A stretch of DNA of 64,000 nt from Paraflavitalea pollutisoli (GCF_029360705.1 NZ_JARKMX010000008.1:3216202-3280201); one strand, 5' to 3'. Positions 8,480 to 17,603 are shown, numbered from the stretch's first letter. Numbers and translations are program-made. The notes: a model not told the origin generated them from the sequence alone.

Positions 8480-9478
8480 TTATATAATCCTTTTAATGTG
8501 TTGCTGTAGCATATAGAAATCTGCCATGACCATGGCCGTCACCGCTTCCAGCACAACGGGTACACGCAGGGCGATACACAGATCATGGCGGCCTTTTACG
8601 GAGAAGATCTCCTGCTCACCAGTTTCCCAGTTGAGCGTCGTTTGCTCTTTGGGTGTAGAGGAGGTGGGCTTGATGGCAATACGGAATACCAGCTCGTTGT
8701 TGTTGGTGATACCGCCTACGATACCACCTGCATGGTTCGTGCGTGTTTTACCGGTATTGTCTTCGATAGCATCGTTGTGCGCGCTGCCAAACATACGTGC
8801 AGCAGCGAAGCCAGTACCAAACTCGACCCCTCTTACCGCGGGGATGGCAAATACAGCGTGGCTCAATACCGACTCTACAGAATCAAAGAAAGGCTCACCC
8901 AGGCCGATCGGCAAACCATTGACCCGGCACTCGACGACACCACCAATGGTATCTTTTGCATCGATGGCTTTCTGCAATCCTTTTTCGAGATCGCTTTCTC
9001 CACCAATTTCCAGTATCGTGGCGGCTACTTCGCTTTGCTGCGTAGCCAGCAGTTTCTTTGCTATGACTCCGGCAGCTACCAGGCATACGGTGAGGCGACC
9101 GCTGAAATGCCCGCCGCCACGGAAATCTTCAAAGCCACCAAACTTTTGATGGGCCACGAAGTCCGCATGACCGGGACGCGGCACCGACCGTTGCTTCTCA
9201 TAGTCGCCGGAACGGGTGTTCTTGTTTTCGAAGAGGATGGTGAGCGGCGCACCGGTTGTTTTATCATTGAATATGCCCGATTTGAAGATCGGAATATCAT
9301 CTTCCTTACGGGGTGTAGTTCCTTTTTGCTGTCCGCCCTTGCGGCGCTCTATATCTGGCATAAAATCGGCTACGGTGAGGGGAAGTCCTGCCGGGCAGCC
9401 ATCGATATTGATACCAACGCTCTCGCCATGCGATTCGCCGAAGATGGTTACCTTAAATATTCTGCCAAAACTGTTCAT
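8480..9478 (-). CDS. aroC: Chorismate synthase
   Basis: Converts 5-enolpyruvylshikimate 3-phosphate to chorismate, using reduced FMN, as the seventh shikimate step. I chose ATG 9478, which gives MNSFGRIFKVTIFGESHG, the standard family start; the upstream in-frame start at 9541 would overlap aroA. The protein is 332 residues, at the short end for the family. Signatures seen: GESHGESVGINIDGCPAG, RRKGGQQKGTTPRKEDD, RPGHADFVAHQKFGGFEDFRGGG (with RPGHAD near residue 100) and a GIVGGITNN turn. It lies 52 bases downstream of aroA. Confidence 0.96.
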   Translation of the reverse strand: MNSFGRIFKVTIFGESHGESVGINIDGCPAGLPLTVADFMPDIERRKGGQQKGTTPRKEDDIPIFKSGIFNDKTTGAPLTILFENKNTRSGDYEKQRSVPRPGHADFVAHQKFGGFEDFRGGGHFSGRLTVCLVAAGVIAKKLLATQQSEVAATILEIGGESDLEKGLQKAIDAKDTIGGVVECRVNGLPIGLGEPFFDSVESVLSHAVFAIPAVRGVEFGTGFAAARMFGSAHNDAIEDNTGKTRTNHAGGIVGGITNNNELVFRIAIKPTSSTPKEQTTLNWETGEQEIFSVKGRHDLCIALRVPVVLEAVTAMVMADFYMLQQHIKRII

Positions 9479-9530
9479 GTTGTTAGGTTGTGTTGTGTTA
9501 CAAACTTCGTCAGCGCTTACACTGCATTCA

Positions 9531-10811
9531 TTACTGGGCAATCTTTACCGATGCTCCCAGCTGTTGAATGTGCTGGTAGAAGTCGGGATAAGATTTATTG
9601 ATCGCCTGGGCGTCGGCAATGGTCGTGGCACTGGTAGCTTTCAAACCAGCTACCGCACAAGCCATGGCGATTCGGTGATCGTGGTGCGAATTGGTGGCTG
9701 CACCGTTTACGCCGGTACCTCCGTGTACGATCATCAGGTCATCCTGCAGATCAATCTGGATGCCCATCTTTCCAAACTCTTCCTGCAGTGTCAACGCCCG
9801 GTTGCTCTCTTTGTGGGTAAGGCGGTTGGCCCCTTCGATCACCGTCTTGCCTTCGCAATAGGAGGCCAGGGCTACGAGCGGAGGAAACAGATCGGGACAT
9901 TCAGTGGCATTGAAATGGAATGCTTTCAAAGGAGCTGGTCCTATTTCGATCTGTTCTGTTTGTACAGACATTTTCGCACCACTGCTCATCAATGCCTGCA
10001 GAATAGCCTTGTCGGCCTGGGTAGAGTATACATCCAGTCCTTTCACCGTGATATCCCCTGCAATGGCACCCGCCACCAGCAGGAAGGCACCACCGCTCCA
10101 GTCGCCTTCTACCGTGTATTGAATAGATTCCGTAGTCGGTTGTTTCGTAACCGCCTCGGCAAAATAGAACTGTTCATAGTTCCTGTTCTCGACCTCCCAC
10201 CCAAAGTGCTTCATTACCTGCAGCGTAAGATCGATATAGGGCTTGCTCTTGAGGTCTTTTACGGTGAGGGCCACATCACTGGCACCCGATGCTGCATAGG
10301 CAAACAACAGGCCGGTGAGGAATTGTGAGCTGAGCGAGCCGTCTACTTCAATCGCAGCAGGCTTCAGCGGTCCTTTAACCTGCAATGGCAACTTACCGCC
10401 ATTGGAAACGATCTCTACGCCCAGCTGGGGCAATACCGTATCGAAGAAATCCATCGGACGGGTCAGCAGACTGCCTTCGCCATTGATGGTAATGTTTTTG
10501 TTGCTCAAGGCTACCAGCGGGGTAAACATGCGGATACCCAGACCACTTTCGCCGCAATTCACGGCGCCGGCATCGGGATTGACGCCCTTGCTGGTGATCT
10601 TCAGCGATCCGTCGGTCAGTTGCTCCACATACGCACCCAGGCCACGGATCACACCAAGGGCTGCACGGTCATCGTTGGAGTTGCCGGGATTCTTAATGAC
10701 AGTTACACCATTCGTTAGCAGGGCCGCTGCACAGGCTCTTTGCATGGAGCTTTTGGAAGTGGGTGCCTGGATGGCGCCCTGTATGGCAGACGGCTGTATT
10801 GTTGCGATCAT
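9531..10811 (-). CDS. aroA: 3-phosphoshikimate 1-carboxyvinyltransferase (EPSP synthase)
   Basis: Transfers enolpyruvate from PEP to shikimate 3-phosphate, the sixth shikimate step. The 426 residues cover the full two-domain fold. Seen in order: APTSKSSMQRACAAALL (residues 17-33, substrate-binding Lys/Ser), GESGLGIRMF, GEGSLLTRPMDFF, DGSLSSQFLTGLLFA, EGDWSGGAFLLVAGAI, HKESNRALTL (with Lys-Glu-Ser) and SHHDHRIAMACAVAGL near the C-terminus. The second signature usually reads LFLGNAGTAMR and is divergent here (CGESGLGIRMFTPL), typical of many Bacteroidetes EPSP synthases. A GCCAGCC/GGCTGGC hairpin (10840-10858) lies in the gap to aroB upstream and might affect readthrough or RNA stability. Confidence 0.96.
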   Translation of the reverse strand: MIATIQPSAIQGAIQAPTSKSSMQRACAAALLTNGVTVIKNPGNSNDDRAALGVIRGLGAYVEQLTDGSLKITSKGVNPDAGAVNCGESGLGIRMFTPLVALSNKNITINGEGSLLTRPMDFFDTVLPQLGVEIVSNGGKLPLQVKGPLKPAAIEVDGSLSSQFLTGLLFAYAASGASDVALTVKDLKSKPYIDLTLQVMKHFGWEVENRNYEQFYFAEAVTKQPTTESIQYTVEGDWSGGAFLLVAGAIAGDITVKGLDVYSTQADKAILQALMSSGAKMSVQTEQIEIGPAPLKAFHFNATECPDLFPPLVALASYCEGKTVIEGANRLTHKESNRALTLQEEFGKMGIQIDLQDDLMIVHGGTGVNGAATNSHHDHRIAMACAVAGLKATSATTIADAQAINKSYPDFYQHIQQLGASVKIAQ

Positions 10812-10863
10812 AATTTATCGTATCGTTTGTCAGGTACCTGCCAGCCTATGCGGCTGGCTGCCC

Positions 10864-11883
10864 TTAACCTTGTAAAATAATTTGTTCCAGTTGTGTCATC
10901 GGTATGGACTTGACGATGCCTTTGCCGATCTTTTCCAGCAGCACATAGTTCATGGCTGCACGTTCGCGCTTTTTATCCATTTTCAATATATCGAATGCTT
11001 TCTGGCGGTCGTAGTCGGTGTGTACGGGCAATCCGTATTGCGCCAGCACCTTCACTACCCTTTCGCTTTCTTTGAACTTTGCCAGTTGTGCAGAGATGTT
11101 ACAGGCAACCACCATACCGATGGAGATGGCCTGTCCGTGCGACAAGGCGTACATGTTCTCGATGGCATGTCCGAGGGTATGCCCAAAATTGAGCAGGCGC
11201 CGCTCTCCTGTTTCAAACTCATCTTTTTCCACCACCGTAGACTTGATCACCGCATTGCGGCGGATCAGTTTGGCCAAGGCGGCTTTATCTTTCTGGTAGT
11301 ACTTCAGTTTATTCTTCTCCAGTTCGCGGAACAGGGCTGCCTCTTTGATGCAGCTGTGCTTAATGATCTCCGCAAAGCCGTTGATCCATTCGGTTTCGGG
11401 CAATGTTTTCAGGATGCTGTAATCGTACAGTAGAAAATCGGGCTGACGGATGGTACCCACCAGGTTTTTGTAAACACCTACATCGATACCGTTCTTGCCA
11501 CCAATAGAGGCATCTACCATGGCCAGCACCGTAGTAGGCACGAAACCTACTTTCAGACCACGCATGTATACTGCGGCCACATAACCGGTCAGGTCGGTGA
11601 TCACTCCACCACCTACGCCTACGAGTACCGTCTTGCGATCAGCACCGAGGGCAATGAGTTGTTCGATCACCGAGTTGGCGGTTGCTTGTATCTTATGCTG
11701 CTCACCGGCGGGAATCACAATGCTTTTCCAGCCTTTGAACTTTTTGGGTTGTGCACGAAAAATGTTGTCATCGGTGATGAGCACCGTATGGTCCTTATCG
11801 ATCAGTTTGGTGAGATAAGTGAAGTCGGCGTCGAAATAATAGTCTACCTTCTTGGCAGTGAACTGATACGTTTTCTTTTGCAT
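10864..11883 (-). CDS. aroB: 3-dehydroquinate synthase
   Basis: Cyclises DAHP to 3-dehydroquinate, the second shikimate step, using NAD and a divalent metal. The 339 residues are typical. Signatures are PAGEQHKI (58-65), GVGGGVITDLTGYVAAVYMRG (89-109, NAD binding and the Asp-Leu-Thr loop), VPTTVLAMVDASIGGKNGID (115-134), and LLNFGHTLGHAIE (metal-ligand His). Its start codon is 2 bases after the stop of the RAYT transposase gene, so it must be translated from an mRNA that includes that gene or from a promoter inside it. Confidence 0.97.
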   Translation of the reverse strand: MQKKTYQFTAKKVDYYFDADFTYLTKLIDKDHTVLITDDNIFRAQPKKFKGWKSIVIPAGEQHKIQATANSVIEQLIALGADRKTVLVGVGGGVITDLTGYVAAVYMRGLKVGFVPTTVLAMVDASIGGKNGIDVGVYKNLVGTIRQPDFLLYDYSILKTLPETEWINGFAEIIKHSCIKEAALFRELEKNKLKYYQKDKAALAKLIRRNAVIKSTVVEKDEFETGERRLLNFGHTLGHAIENMYALSHGQAISIGMVVACNISAQLAKFKESERVVKVLAQYGLPVHTDYDRQKAFDILKMDKKRERAAMNYVLLEKIGKGIVKSIPMTQLEQIILQG

Positions 11884-11885
11884 GC

Positions 11886-12314
11886 CTATTGCTGTATTTT
11901 ATCAAACACCTCCAATTCACTCTCCAGCGTCTTCGTCTTGTGATATTCTTCTTGCCGGCCTATGTAATCGGTCACCTGCTTGAGCGTACTCGGGTTGACC
12001 GATAGCGCGGCGTAATGTTCCTCCCATTGAAAATGGGTGTTGACCATCCGGATCTCATTGACCCATTCCATGGCATCCGTGCGGATACTTCTGACCACCT
12101 GCGTCAGGTTTTGTGCCGGATGCAGTTGTATCAGGGTATGCACATGGTCTTCCACGCCATTGATGGCGATGACCTGTATGCCTTTTTCGGCGGCCCGTTT
12201 CTGAATGTGGGGGAACAGTAGTGCACGGATGGGCTTTGAAAGTAACGGCTCACGGTTGTGAACGCTCCAGATAATATGGACAAACAGATAAATTCTATTC
12301 TGGTTATCAGTCAT
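11886..12314 (-). CDS. Y1 (IS200/RAYT-type) transposase-family protein
   Basis: A 142-residue single-domain HUH/Y1 enzyme (transposase_17 type). The HUH motif is DHVHTLIQ (His-Val-His near residue 60), and the likely catalytic Tyr is in the helix VTDYIGRQEEYHK. These enzymes nick single-stranded DNA at a hairpin and form a 5'-phosphotyrosine. There is no TnpB partner and no IS ends, which fits a REP-associated (RAYT) or domesticated copy rather than an active IS. It sits inside the aro gene series: 2 bases separate its stop from aroB, and a REP-like palindrome lies between it and the DAHP synthase gene upstream. Confidence 0.88.
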   Translation of the reverse strand: MTDNQNRIYLFVHIIWSVHNREPLLSKPIRALLFPHIQKRAAEKGIQVIAINGVEDHVHTLIQLHPAQNLTQVVRSIRTDAMEWVNEIRMVNTHFQWEEHYAALSVNPSTLKQVTDYIGRQEEYHKTKTLESELEVFDKIQQ

Positions 12315-12414
12315 ACGTATCGTTATTGCTGAGCGAAGGCCGGTGGCCGGTTGGCAGCACCGGATAGCCAGGTTATTTCAAATGAGGGGTGTGCAGCACC
12401 TCTATGCCTTCGCG

Positions 12415-12461
12415 GGCCTGCCGCCATCGTCTTCGCAGGCGATCGCTGGAGGCGGCAGGCC
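12415..12461. repeat. REP-like palindrome upstream of the RAYT gene
   Basis: GGCCTGCCGCC (12415-12425) and GGCGGCAGGCC (12451-12461) are perfect 11-bp inverted repeats around a 25-base loop that itself contains ATCG...CGAT. GC-rich imperfect palindromes next to a RAYT gene are the usual substrate arrangement for that family. It lies between the DAHP synthase stop (12477) and the RAYT start (12314), with no T-tract, so it is not a standard terminator. Confidence 0.6.
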
Positions 12462-12476
12462 GCGGGCATATTATCA

Positions 12477-13571
12477 CTATGCGTTCATGATCTTGTTCTG
12501 GTGGTTGATACTTTCCATGTGCACCGCGTCGAAATACTTGGTGATGAATTCTTTGGAAAGTCCCAGTTTGTCACCTTGTTTGAAGGCACGTTCGAGGATC
12601 TCGTTCCAACGGTTGGTTTGCAGGATCGTGATGTCGTTGTTCTTCTTATACTCACCGATCTTTTCAGCGATCTTCATACGCTGACCAAGGATCTGCATCA
12701 GTTCGTCATCGAGGTGATTGATCTGCTGGCGCAGTTTCTCGAGGGCAACGTGGAATTCTTCCGATCCGCTGTCTTCTTTACGCCAGGTGATGTCACCCAG
12801 CATTTCTGCGAGTCTTTCGGGTGTGATCTGTTGTTTGGCATCGCTCCAGGCATTATCCGGATCGATATGGCTTTCGATGATGAGACCGTCCATATCGAGG
12901 TCAATCGCCTTTTGAGCTACATCCTGGAGTATATCGCGACGACCACAGATATGGGAAGGATCGTTGATCATGATCATACCGGGGTTACGACGCTTCATTT
13001 CGATAGCGAGGTGCCACATGGGGGCATTGCGGTATTCGGTATTGCCATAAGCGCTGAAACCACGGTGGATCAGGCCAATGTTCTTGATACCGGCTTTTGC
13101 TACCCGCTCAACAGCGCCGATCCAGAGTTCCAAGTCGGGGTTGATGGGGTTCTTGATCAAAACGGGAACATCCACACCACGGAGGGCGTCGGCTACATCC
13201 TGCACGCTGAATGGATTCACGGTGGTCCGTGCGCCAATCCAGAGTACATCCACACCAAAGTGCAGGGCATCTTCCACCTGTTTGCCAGTAGCTACTTCTA
13301 CCGTAACGGGCAAACCAGTGATCTTCCGGGCTTGTTGCATCCAGGGCAATCCTTTGGTGCCGATCCCTTCAAAGCTGCCGGGGCGGGTACGAGGTTTCCA
13401 GATACCTGCGCGGAGCAGGTCTACCTTACCGGTTTTGGCGAGGCGCTGTGCTGTTTCAATGACCTGCTCTTCCGTTTCTGCGGAGCAAGGACCTGAAATG
13501 ATCAGGGGACGTTTGCTGTTCCACTTGCTGAGCACAAGTTCCTTCATACTGTTAGTGTCGATCGCTTGCAT
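12477..13571 (-). CDS. Bifunctional DAHP synthase / chorismate mutase
   Basis: Joins erythrose 4-phosphate and PEP to DAHP (first shikimate step) and, through a second domain, converts chorismate to prephenate. The 364 residues hold an AroG-like type I-beta DAHP synthase in residues about 10-265 (IISGPCSAETEEQ, AGIWKPRTRPGSFEGIG, IGARTTVNPFSVQ, LIKNPINPD, DPSHICGRRD) and a type II chorismate mutase helical domain in residues about 275-355 (LEKLRQQINHLDDELMQILGQRMKIA). Fusion lets prephenate-branch products control entry into the pathway in related enzymes. The start could also be the Met nine codons in. Long inverted repeats lie just upstream. Confidence 0.95.
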   Translation of the reverse strand: MQAIDTNSMKELVLSKWNSKRPLIISGPCSAETEEQVIETAQRLAKTGKVDLLRAGIWKPRTRPGSFEGIGTKGLPWMQQARKITGLPVTVEVATGKQVEDALHFGVDVLWIGARTTVNPFSVQDVADALRGVDVPVLIKNPINPDLELWIGAVERVAKAGIKNIGLIHRGFSAYGNTEYRNAPMWHLAIEMKRRNPGMIMINDPSHICGRRDILQDVAQKAIDLDMDGLIIESHIDPDNAWSDAKQQITPERLAEMLGDITWRKEDSGSEEFHVALEKLRQQINHLDDELMQILGQRMKIAEKIGEYKKNNDITILQTNRWNEILERAFKQGDKLGLSKEFITKYFDAVHMESINHQNKIMNA

Positions 13572-13593
13572 AATATAGTGATTGATATGTTAA

Positions 13594-13672
13594 CAAGTTG
13601 ATTTTTGCTTCCGGTTGACAGGCGGCTGAAAATGCAGGAGGTATAGTAACTACCTGTCAACTTTTCAACTTG
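13594..13672. repeat. Nested inverted repeats between helicase and DAHP synthase genes
   Basis: Outer arms CAAGTTGA (13594-13601) and TCAACTTG (13665-13672) enclose inner arms GTTGACAGG (13614-13622) and CCTGTCAAC (13653-13661), all perfect. RNA from either strand would fold into a long hairpin with an internal loop of about 30 bases. There is no T-tract. It fills most of the gap between the two genes and could be a processing or attenuating structure. Confidence 0.55.
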
Positions 13673-13676
13673 CCAA

Positions 13677-15362
13677 CTACCGGCGGCTGTCTGCGTCGTT
13701 CATCCTGATCCTTCTGCCCTTGTAGTTCTTACCATCAATGGCAGCGATCATTTGCTTGGCCGCTCTTTTATCGATCTCGATCCAGCTGTTCATTTCCTTC
13801 ATGTCGATCCTACCCAACACTTCTTTGCGCAAATCACTCATATCGAGGATAAACTGCAGGAAACTCGCTTTATAGAATCCGTCTTTGGTACCGAGGTTCA
13901 CAAACAGGCGGGCTACATCACCACCGCCACTGAATTGTTGTCTGCCACCTCTTTCGCCGCGGCTATCACCACGGTCACCGCGATCGTTGCCTCTCCGGTC
14001 ACCGGAGTTCCGGTCGAAACGCTCTCTGCGTTGGTCGTATACGTTCAGGTCTTCGGCATTTTCATAATACTTCAGGAACCTGTCGAATTCCATCGCCGCT
14101 ACACGTTTCAGGACTTCTTCCTTGCTTACATCGGCAAACTTCTCTTCCAGCATCGGTACATAGCTTTCGTAATCGCCATGGCTGATATCGGTTTGCAGCA
14201 GTTTGTCCATGAAGTGGAAGAACTGTTTGCGGCAAACATCTTTTCCGGCAGGGATGTCCATCTTGTGGAAAGGCACCTGCACGATACCCTGGATATGCCG
14301 CATCTTACCCATCTCACGCATGTGAATGATCGACATACAAACACCGGTGTTACCAGCGCGGCCGGTACGACCACTACGGTGCGTGTACACTTCCACATCA
14401 TCGGGCAGTTCGTAGTTGATGACGTGGGTAATACCCTGTACGTCGATACCACGTGCTGCTACATCCGTTGCTATTAAGAGCTGTAGGGTTTTATCCCTGA
14501 ATTCACCCATTACCTTATCCCGCTGTTGTTGGGTGAGGTCGCCATGGAGTGCGTCGATATCATATCCCTCGCGGGTCAGTTTTTCGGCGATCTCCTGGGC
14601 GTCGGCTTTGGTACGGGTAAAGATGATACCATAGATACCCGGGTTAAAATCGATCAACCGCTTCAATGCCTGGTACCTGTACTGTGCACTGGTCACAAAG
14701 TATTGGTGGTCGATGTTCTTATTGGCCGTATTCGTTTTACCTACTGTGATCTCTACTGGCTCCTTCAGGTACTTCTTGCTGATCCGGCGAATTTCCGGTG
14801 GCATTGTCGCACTGAATAACCAGGTGCTCTCACGTTTGGGCGTATTCTGGAGAATGAATTCGATATCCTCCTTGAATCCCATGTTCAGCATTTCATCCGC
14901 CTCGTCAAGAACTACATATTTTATTTGTTCTAAATTGATCGCTTTGCGTTCAATAAGATCAATCAAACGTCCGGGCGTAGCTACTACGATCTGCACACCT
15001 CTTTTCAGGTCACGGATCTGCTGTCCGATGGAAGTACCTCCATACACAGCAACTACATGCATGCCCGTCTGGAACTTCTTAAATCCTTCCAATTCATTCA
15101 CGATCTGCAGGCACAATTCTCTGGTGGGGCAAACCACCAATGCCTGGGGATACTTCTGTCCTTCATCAACCAAGTGCAGCAGAGGGAGTCCGAATGCAGC
15201 TGTTTTACCAGTACCTGTCTGTGCCAAACCGACCAGGTCCTTTGTACCACTCAAAAGAACAGGAATAGCCTTTTCCTGTATGGGGGTTGGGTTTACATAG
15301 CCTAGAGCGTCGGTAGCCTGTACCAGCTTCGCATCCAAACCCAACTCTGCGAAAGTCATCAT
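13677..15362 (-). CDS. DEAD-box RNA helicase with DbpA-type C-terminal domain
   Basis: ATP-dependent RNA helicase of the DeaD/CsdA group, used in ribosome assembly and mRNA handling, mostly in the cold. The 561 residues show the Q motif (PTPIQE, 26-31), AQTGTGKT (47-54), PTRELC, DEAD (153-156), SAT (184-186), and the second-lobe motifs DVAARGID and HRSGRTGRAG. An Arg/Gly/Asp-rich linker (about 450-485) leads to a DbpA-like RNA-binding domain ending GRRIRMNDAD. It interrupts the aromatic genes (tyrA upstream, DAHP synthase downstream, same strand) and has a good candidate promoter of its own at 15380-15387. Confidence 0.96.
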   Translation of the reverse strand: MMTFAELGLDAKLVQATDALGYVNPTPIQEKAIPVLLSGTKDLVGLAQTGTGKTAAFGLPLLHLVDEGQKYPQALVVCPTRELCLQIVNELEGFKKFQTGMHVVAVYGGTSIGQQIRDLKRGVQIVVATPGRLIDLIERKAINLEQIKYVVLDEADEMLNMGFKEDIEFILQNTPKRESTWLFSATMPPEIRRISKKYLKEPVEITVGKTNTANKNIDHQYFVTSAQYRYQALKRLIDFNPGIYGIIFTRTKADAQEIAEKLTREGYDIDALHGDLTQQQRDKVMGEFRDKTLQLLIATDVAARGIDVQGITHVINYELPDDVEVYTHRSGRTGRAGNTGVCMSIIHMREMGKMRHIQGIVQVPFHKMDIPAGKDVCRKQFFHFMDKLLQTDISHGDYESYVPMLEEKFADVSKEEVLKRVAAMEFDRFLKYYENAEDLNVYDQRRERFDRNSGDRRGNDRGDRGDSRGERGGRQQFSGGGDVARLFVNLGTKDGFYKASFLQFILDMSDLRKEVLGRIDMKEMNSWIEIDKRAAKQMIAAIDGKNYKGRRIRMNDADSRR

Positions 15363-15379
15363 AACAATTAAAATTTGCG

Positions 15380-15387
15380 CAAAGGTA
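15380..15387 (-). promoter_or_regulatory. Candidate -7 box for the DEAD-box helicase gene
   Basis: On the minus strand TACCTTTG fits TAnnTTTG exactly, 17 bases before the helicase ATG. The -33 position is a weak match. It would let the helicase and downstream aro genes be transcribed independently of the pheA attenuator. Confidence 0.45.
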
Positions 15388-15487
15388 CAAATAATGCCCG
15401 CCTTAGCCTAATCCATTCATTATGATGCCCAAATAACCTACCCTTAACAGGTCTTTTGGGCCCACTCCCACCGGGTTTCGTCAGCCC

Positions 15488-16336
15488 TTATTTGAGGATC
15501 CGACGGATCTTATTGGCGTTTTCAATGAGCTCTTGCAGGTATTCATAATTTTCCTTTTCCAGGCAACTTTTGAACTTCCGCAGCTGGCTGATGTGTTCAT
15601 TCAACACATCCAACACATTATCACGGTTTTGCATAAAGATCGGGACCCACATGGCCGGATTGCTCTTGGCCAGGCGCACCGTGCTTTCGAATCCGCCACC
15701 CGCCAGCTCGAAAATGGCATCTTCTTCCTTTTCCTTCTCCAAAACGGTATTGGCAAGGGCAAAAGAGGTGATATGTGAAATATGGCTAATATAGGCTGCG
15801 TGCATGTCATGCTCGTTGGCTCCCATATAGGTCATGTGCATGCCGAGCAGCCGGTATACCTGTTCGATCTTTTCCACCGCAACCGGATCACTCTTCTCTT
15901 TTTCGCAGATCACGCAAGCCCGGCCGATAAAGGCATCTTTCACGGCCGCCTCCGGGCCACTGTACTCCGTACCCCACATCGGGTGGGTCGCCACGAAGCG
16001 ACTACGCATGGGATGGTCGCTCAATGCCGCACAAAGAGCATTCTTCGTTGAACCGGCATCGGCCACGATCTGCTGATCGGTGACCAGGTCCATCACCTGC
16101 CGCATCACGGGAATGGTAGCATCTACTGGGATGGCCACATAGATCAGGTCACTTTGCTTCACCGCTTCTTCGAGCGGAAGGGCTTCGTCGATCAAGCCCA
16201 GCTCCAGGGCTTTCTGTGCGCTGGCTTCCGTGCGACTTACCCCAATTACTTTTTTGGCCAGCCCCTTTTGTTTCAGCGCAATACTGAAAGATCCGCTGAT
16301 CAAACCGACTCCCACGATGGTAACCGTATTGAACAT
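15488..16336 (-). CDS. tyrA: Prephenate dehydrogenase
   Basis: NAD(P)-dependent oxidative decarboxylation of prephenate to 4-hydroxyphenylpyruvate, the tyrosine-branch step. The 282 residues open with a Rossmann nucleotide-binding motif (TIVGVGLISGSFSIALK, residues 6-22) and continue with VAIPVDAT, DAGSTKNAL, and THPMWGTEYSGPEAA, which holds the conserved active-site His of the family; the C-terminal helical dimer domain follows. There is no ACT or chorismate mutase domain, so mutase activity must come from the DAHP synthase fusion nearby. It lies 34 bases after the aminotransferase gene. Confidence 0.95.
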   Translation of the reverse strand: MFNTVTIVGVGLISGSFSIALKQKGLAKKVIGVSRTEASAQKALELGLIDEALPLEEAVKQSDLIYVAIPVDATIPVMRQVMDLVTDQQIVADAGSTKNALCAALSDHPMRSRFVATHPMWGTEYSGPEAAVKDAFIGRACVICEKEKSDPVAVEKIEQVYRLLGMHMTYMGANEHDMHAAYISHISHITSFALANTVLEKEKEEDAIFELAGGGFESTVRLAKSNPAMWVPIFMQNRDNVLDVLNEHISQLRKFKSCLEKENYEYLQELIENANKIRRILK

Positions 16337-16370
16337 TTGTCTTGTGTCTTTTACCTGTTATTGGTTGTGC

Positions 16371-17552
16371 TTATCGTACGACCTGCGTTGCCTGGTGTGC
16401 TTTTACCCGTTGGATGCTGTCGGTCAGCTTCTCTTCCGGGCTGCAAAGACTCACGCGGATATAACCGTCACCGGCGCTACCGAAAATACCGCCTGGGGTG
16501 ATGAATACATTCGCATTGTAGAGGATCTCATCACTCAAGGCAAAGCCACTTTGATAGCCTGACGGGATCTTTGCCCATACGAACATACCAGCCTGGCTTT
16601 TATCATACACGCAGTGGAGCAGATCGAGCAGCTCAAACACTTTGGTGCGGCGGGCTGCGTATTGTTTGTTCACGCTATCGTACCAGTCTTTACCAAGCCC
16701 AAGGGCTTTGGCAGCCGCCAGCTGCACCGGCAGGAACATACCGCTGTCCATATTGCTCTTGAAGCGCAGCACTTCATCGATGCGTTCTTTGGCACCGCTG
16801 AGCGTACCGATACGCCAGCCAGCCATATTCTGCGACTTGCTGAGTGAGTTCAGTTCGATCACCACTTCTTTTGCTCCGACGATGCTGAGCAGGCTCATAG
16901 GGGCCTCATTCAGGATGAAGCTATAGGGATTGTCGTGGCAGATAAGAATGTTATGCTTTTTACCGAAGGCCACCAACTTTTCGAATACCGCCTTCTCCGG
17001 CAGTTTGCCCGTTGGCATCTGCGGATAGTTGACCCACATCAGCTTGAAACCACCCTGTGCTACAAGTGCGTCCAGCGCTTCAAAATCGGGATACCAGTTA
17101 TTGGCTTCTGTCAGTTCGTAATCCACACAGGTACCACCGGCCAGCTTAACCGCACTGCGGTAAGTAGGATAACCGGGGTTGGGTACCAGTACTTTGTCGC
17201 CTTCATTGAGGTAGGTCATGCAGATGTGCATGATCCCTTCCTTGCTACCGATCAGTGGTAGTACCTCCGTATCGGGATTGAGGGTAACGCCATACCAGGT
17301 AGCATACCAGTCGGCTACTGCCTTGCGCAGTACTGGTGATCCCTTGTAGTTTTGATAGGCATGCACATTGTGCTTCGCACTTTCTTCCTGCAAGGTTTTG
17401 ATCACTTCCGGATGTGGCGGCAGATCGGGGCTTCCGATGCCGAGGTTGATGATCTGCTTGCCCTGTTTGTTCAGGTCATCGATCTCCCGCAGCTTTTGCG
17501 AGAAATAGTATTCACCGATACCTTCCAACCTTTTTGCTGTAGCGATAGTCAT
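16371..17552 (-). CDS. Class I/II aminotransferase, probably aromatic
   Basis: PLP-dependent aminotransferase of fold type I, 393 residues. PLP Lys is K239 in LNSLSKSQNMAGWRIGT; other motifs are INLGIGSPDLPPHP (35-48), KEGIMHICMTYLNEGD, VPNPGYPTY (123-131) and CHDNPYSFI. By sequence alone it belongs to the broad aspartate/LL-diaminopimelate aminotransferase group. Its place between pheA and tyrA, 51 and 34 bases away, suggests it makes phenylalanine and tyrosine from phenylpyruvate and 4-hydroxyphenylpyruvate; that substrate assignment is inference from context. Confidence 0.92.
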   Translation of the reverse strand: MTIATAKRLEGIGEYYFSQKLREIDDLNKQGKQIINLGIGSPDLPPHPEVIKTLQEESAKHNVHAYQNYKGSPVLRKAVADWYATWYGVTLNPDTEVLPLIGSKEGIMHICMTYLNEGDKVLVPNPGYPTYRSAVKLAGGTCVDYELTEANNWYPDFEALDALVAQGGFKLMWVNYPQMPTGKLPEKAVFEKLVAFGKKHNILICHDNPYSFILNEAPMSLLSIVGAKEVVIELNSLSKSQNMAGWRIGTLSGAKERIDEVLRFKSNMDSGMFLPVQLAAAKALGLGKDWYDSVNKQYAARRTKVFELLDLLHCVYDKSQAGMFVWAKIPSGYQSGFALSDEILYNANVFITPGGIFGSAGDGYIRVSLCSPEEKLTDSIQRVKAHQATQVVR

Positions 17553-17603
17553 AATAGCTGGGATGCTGTTTTATTCAAATGCCGGCACTACTGGCCCGGA
17601 CGT

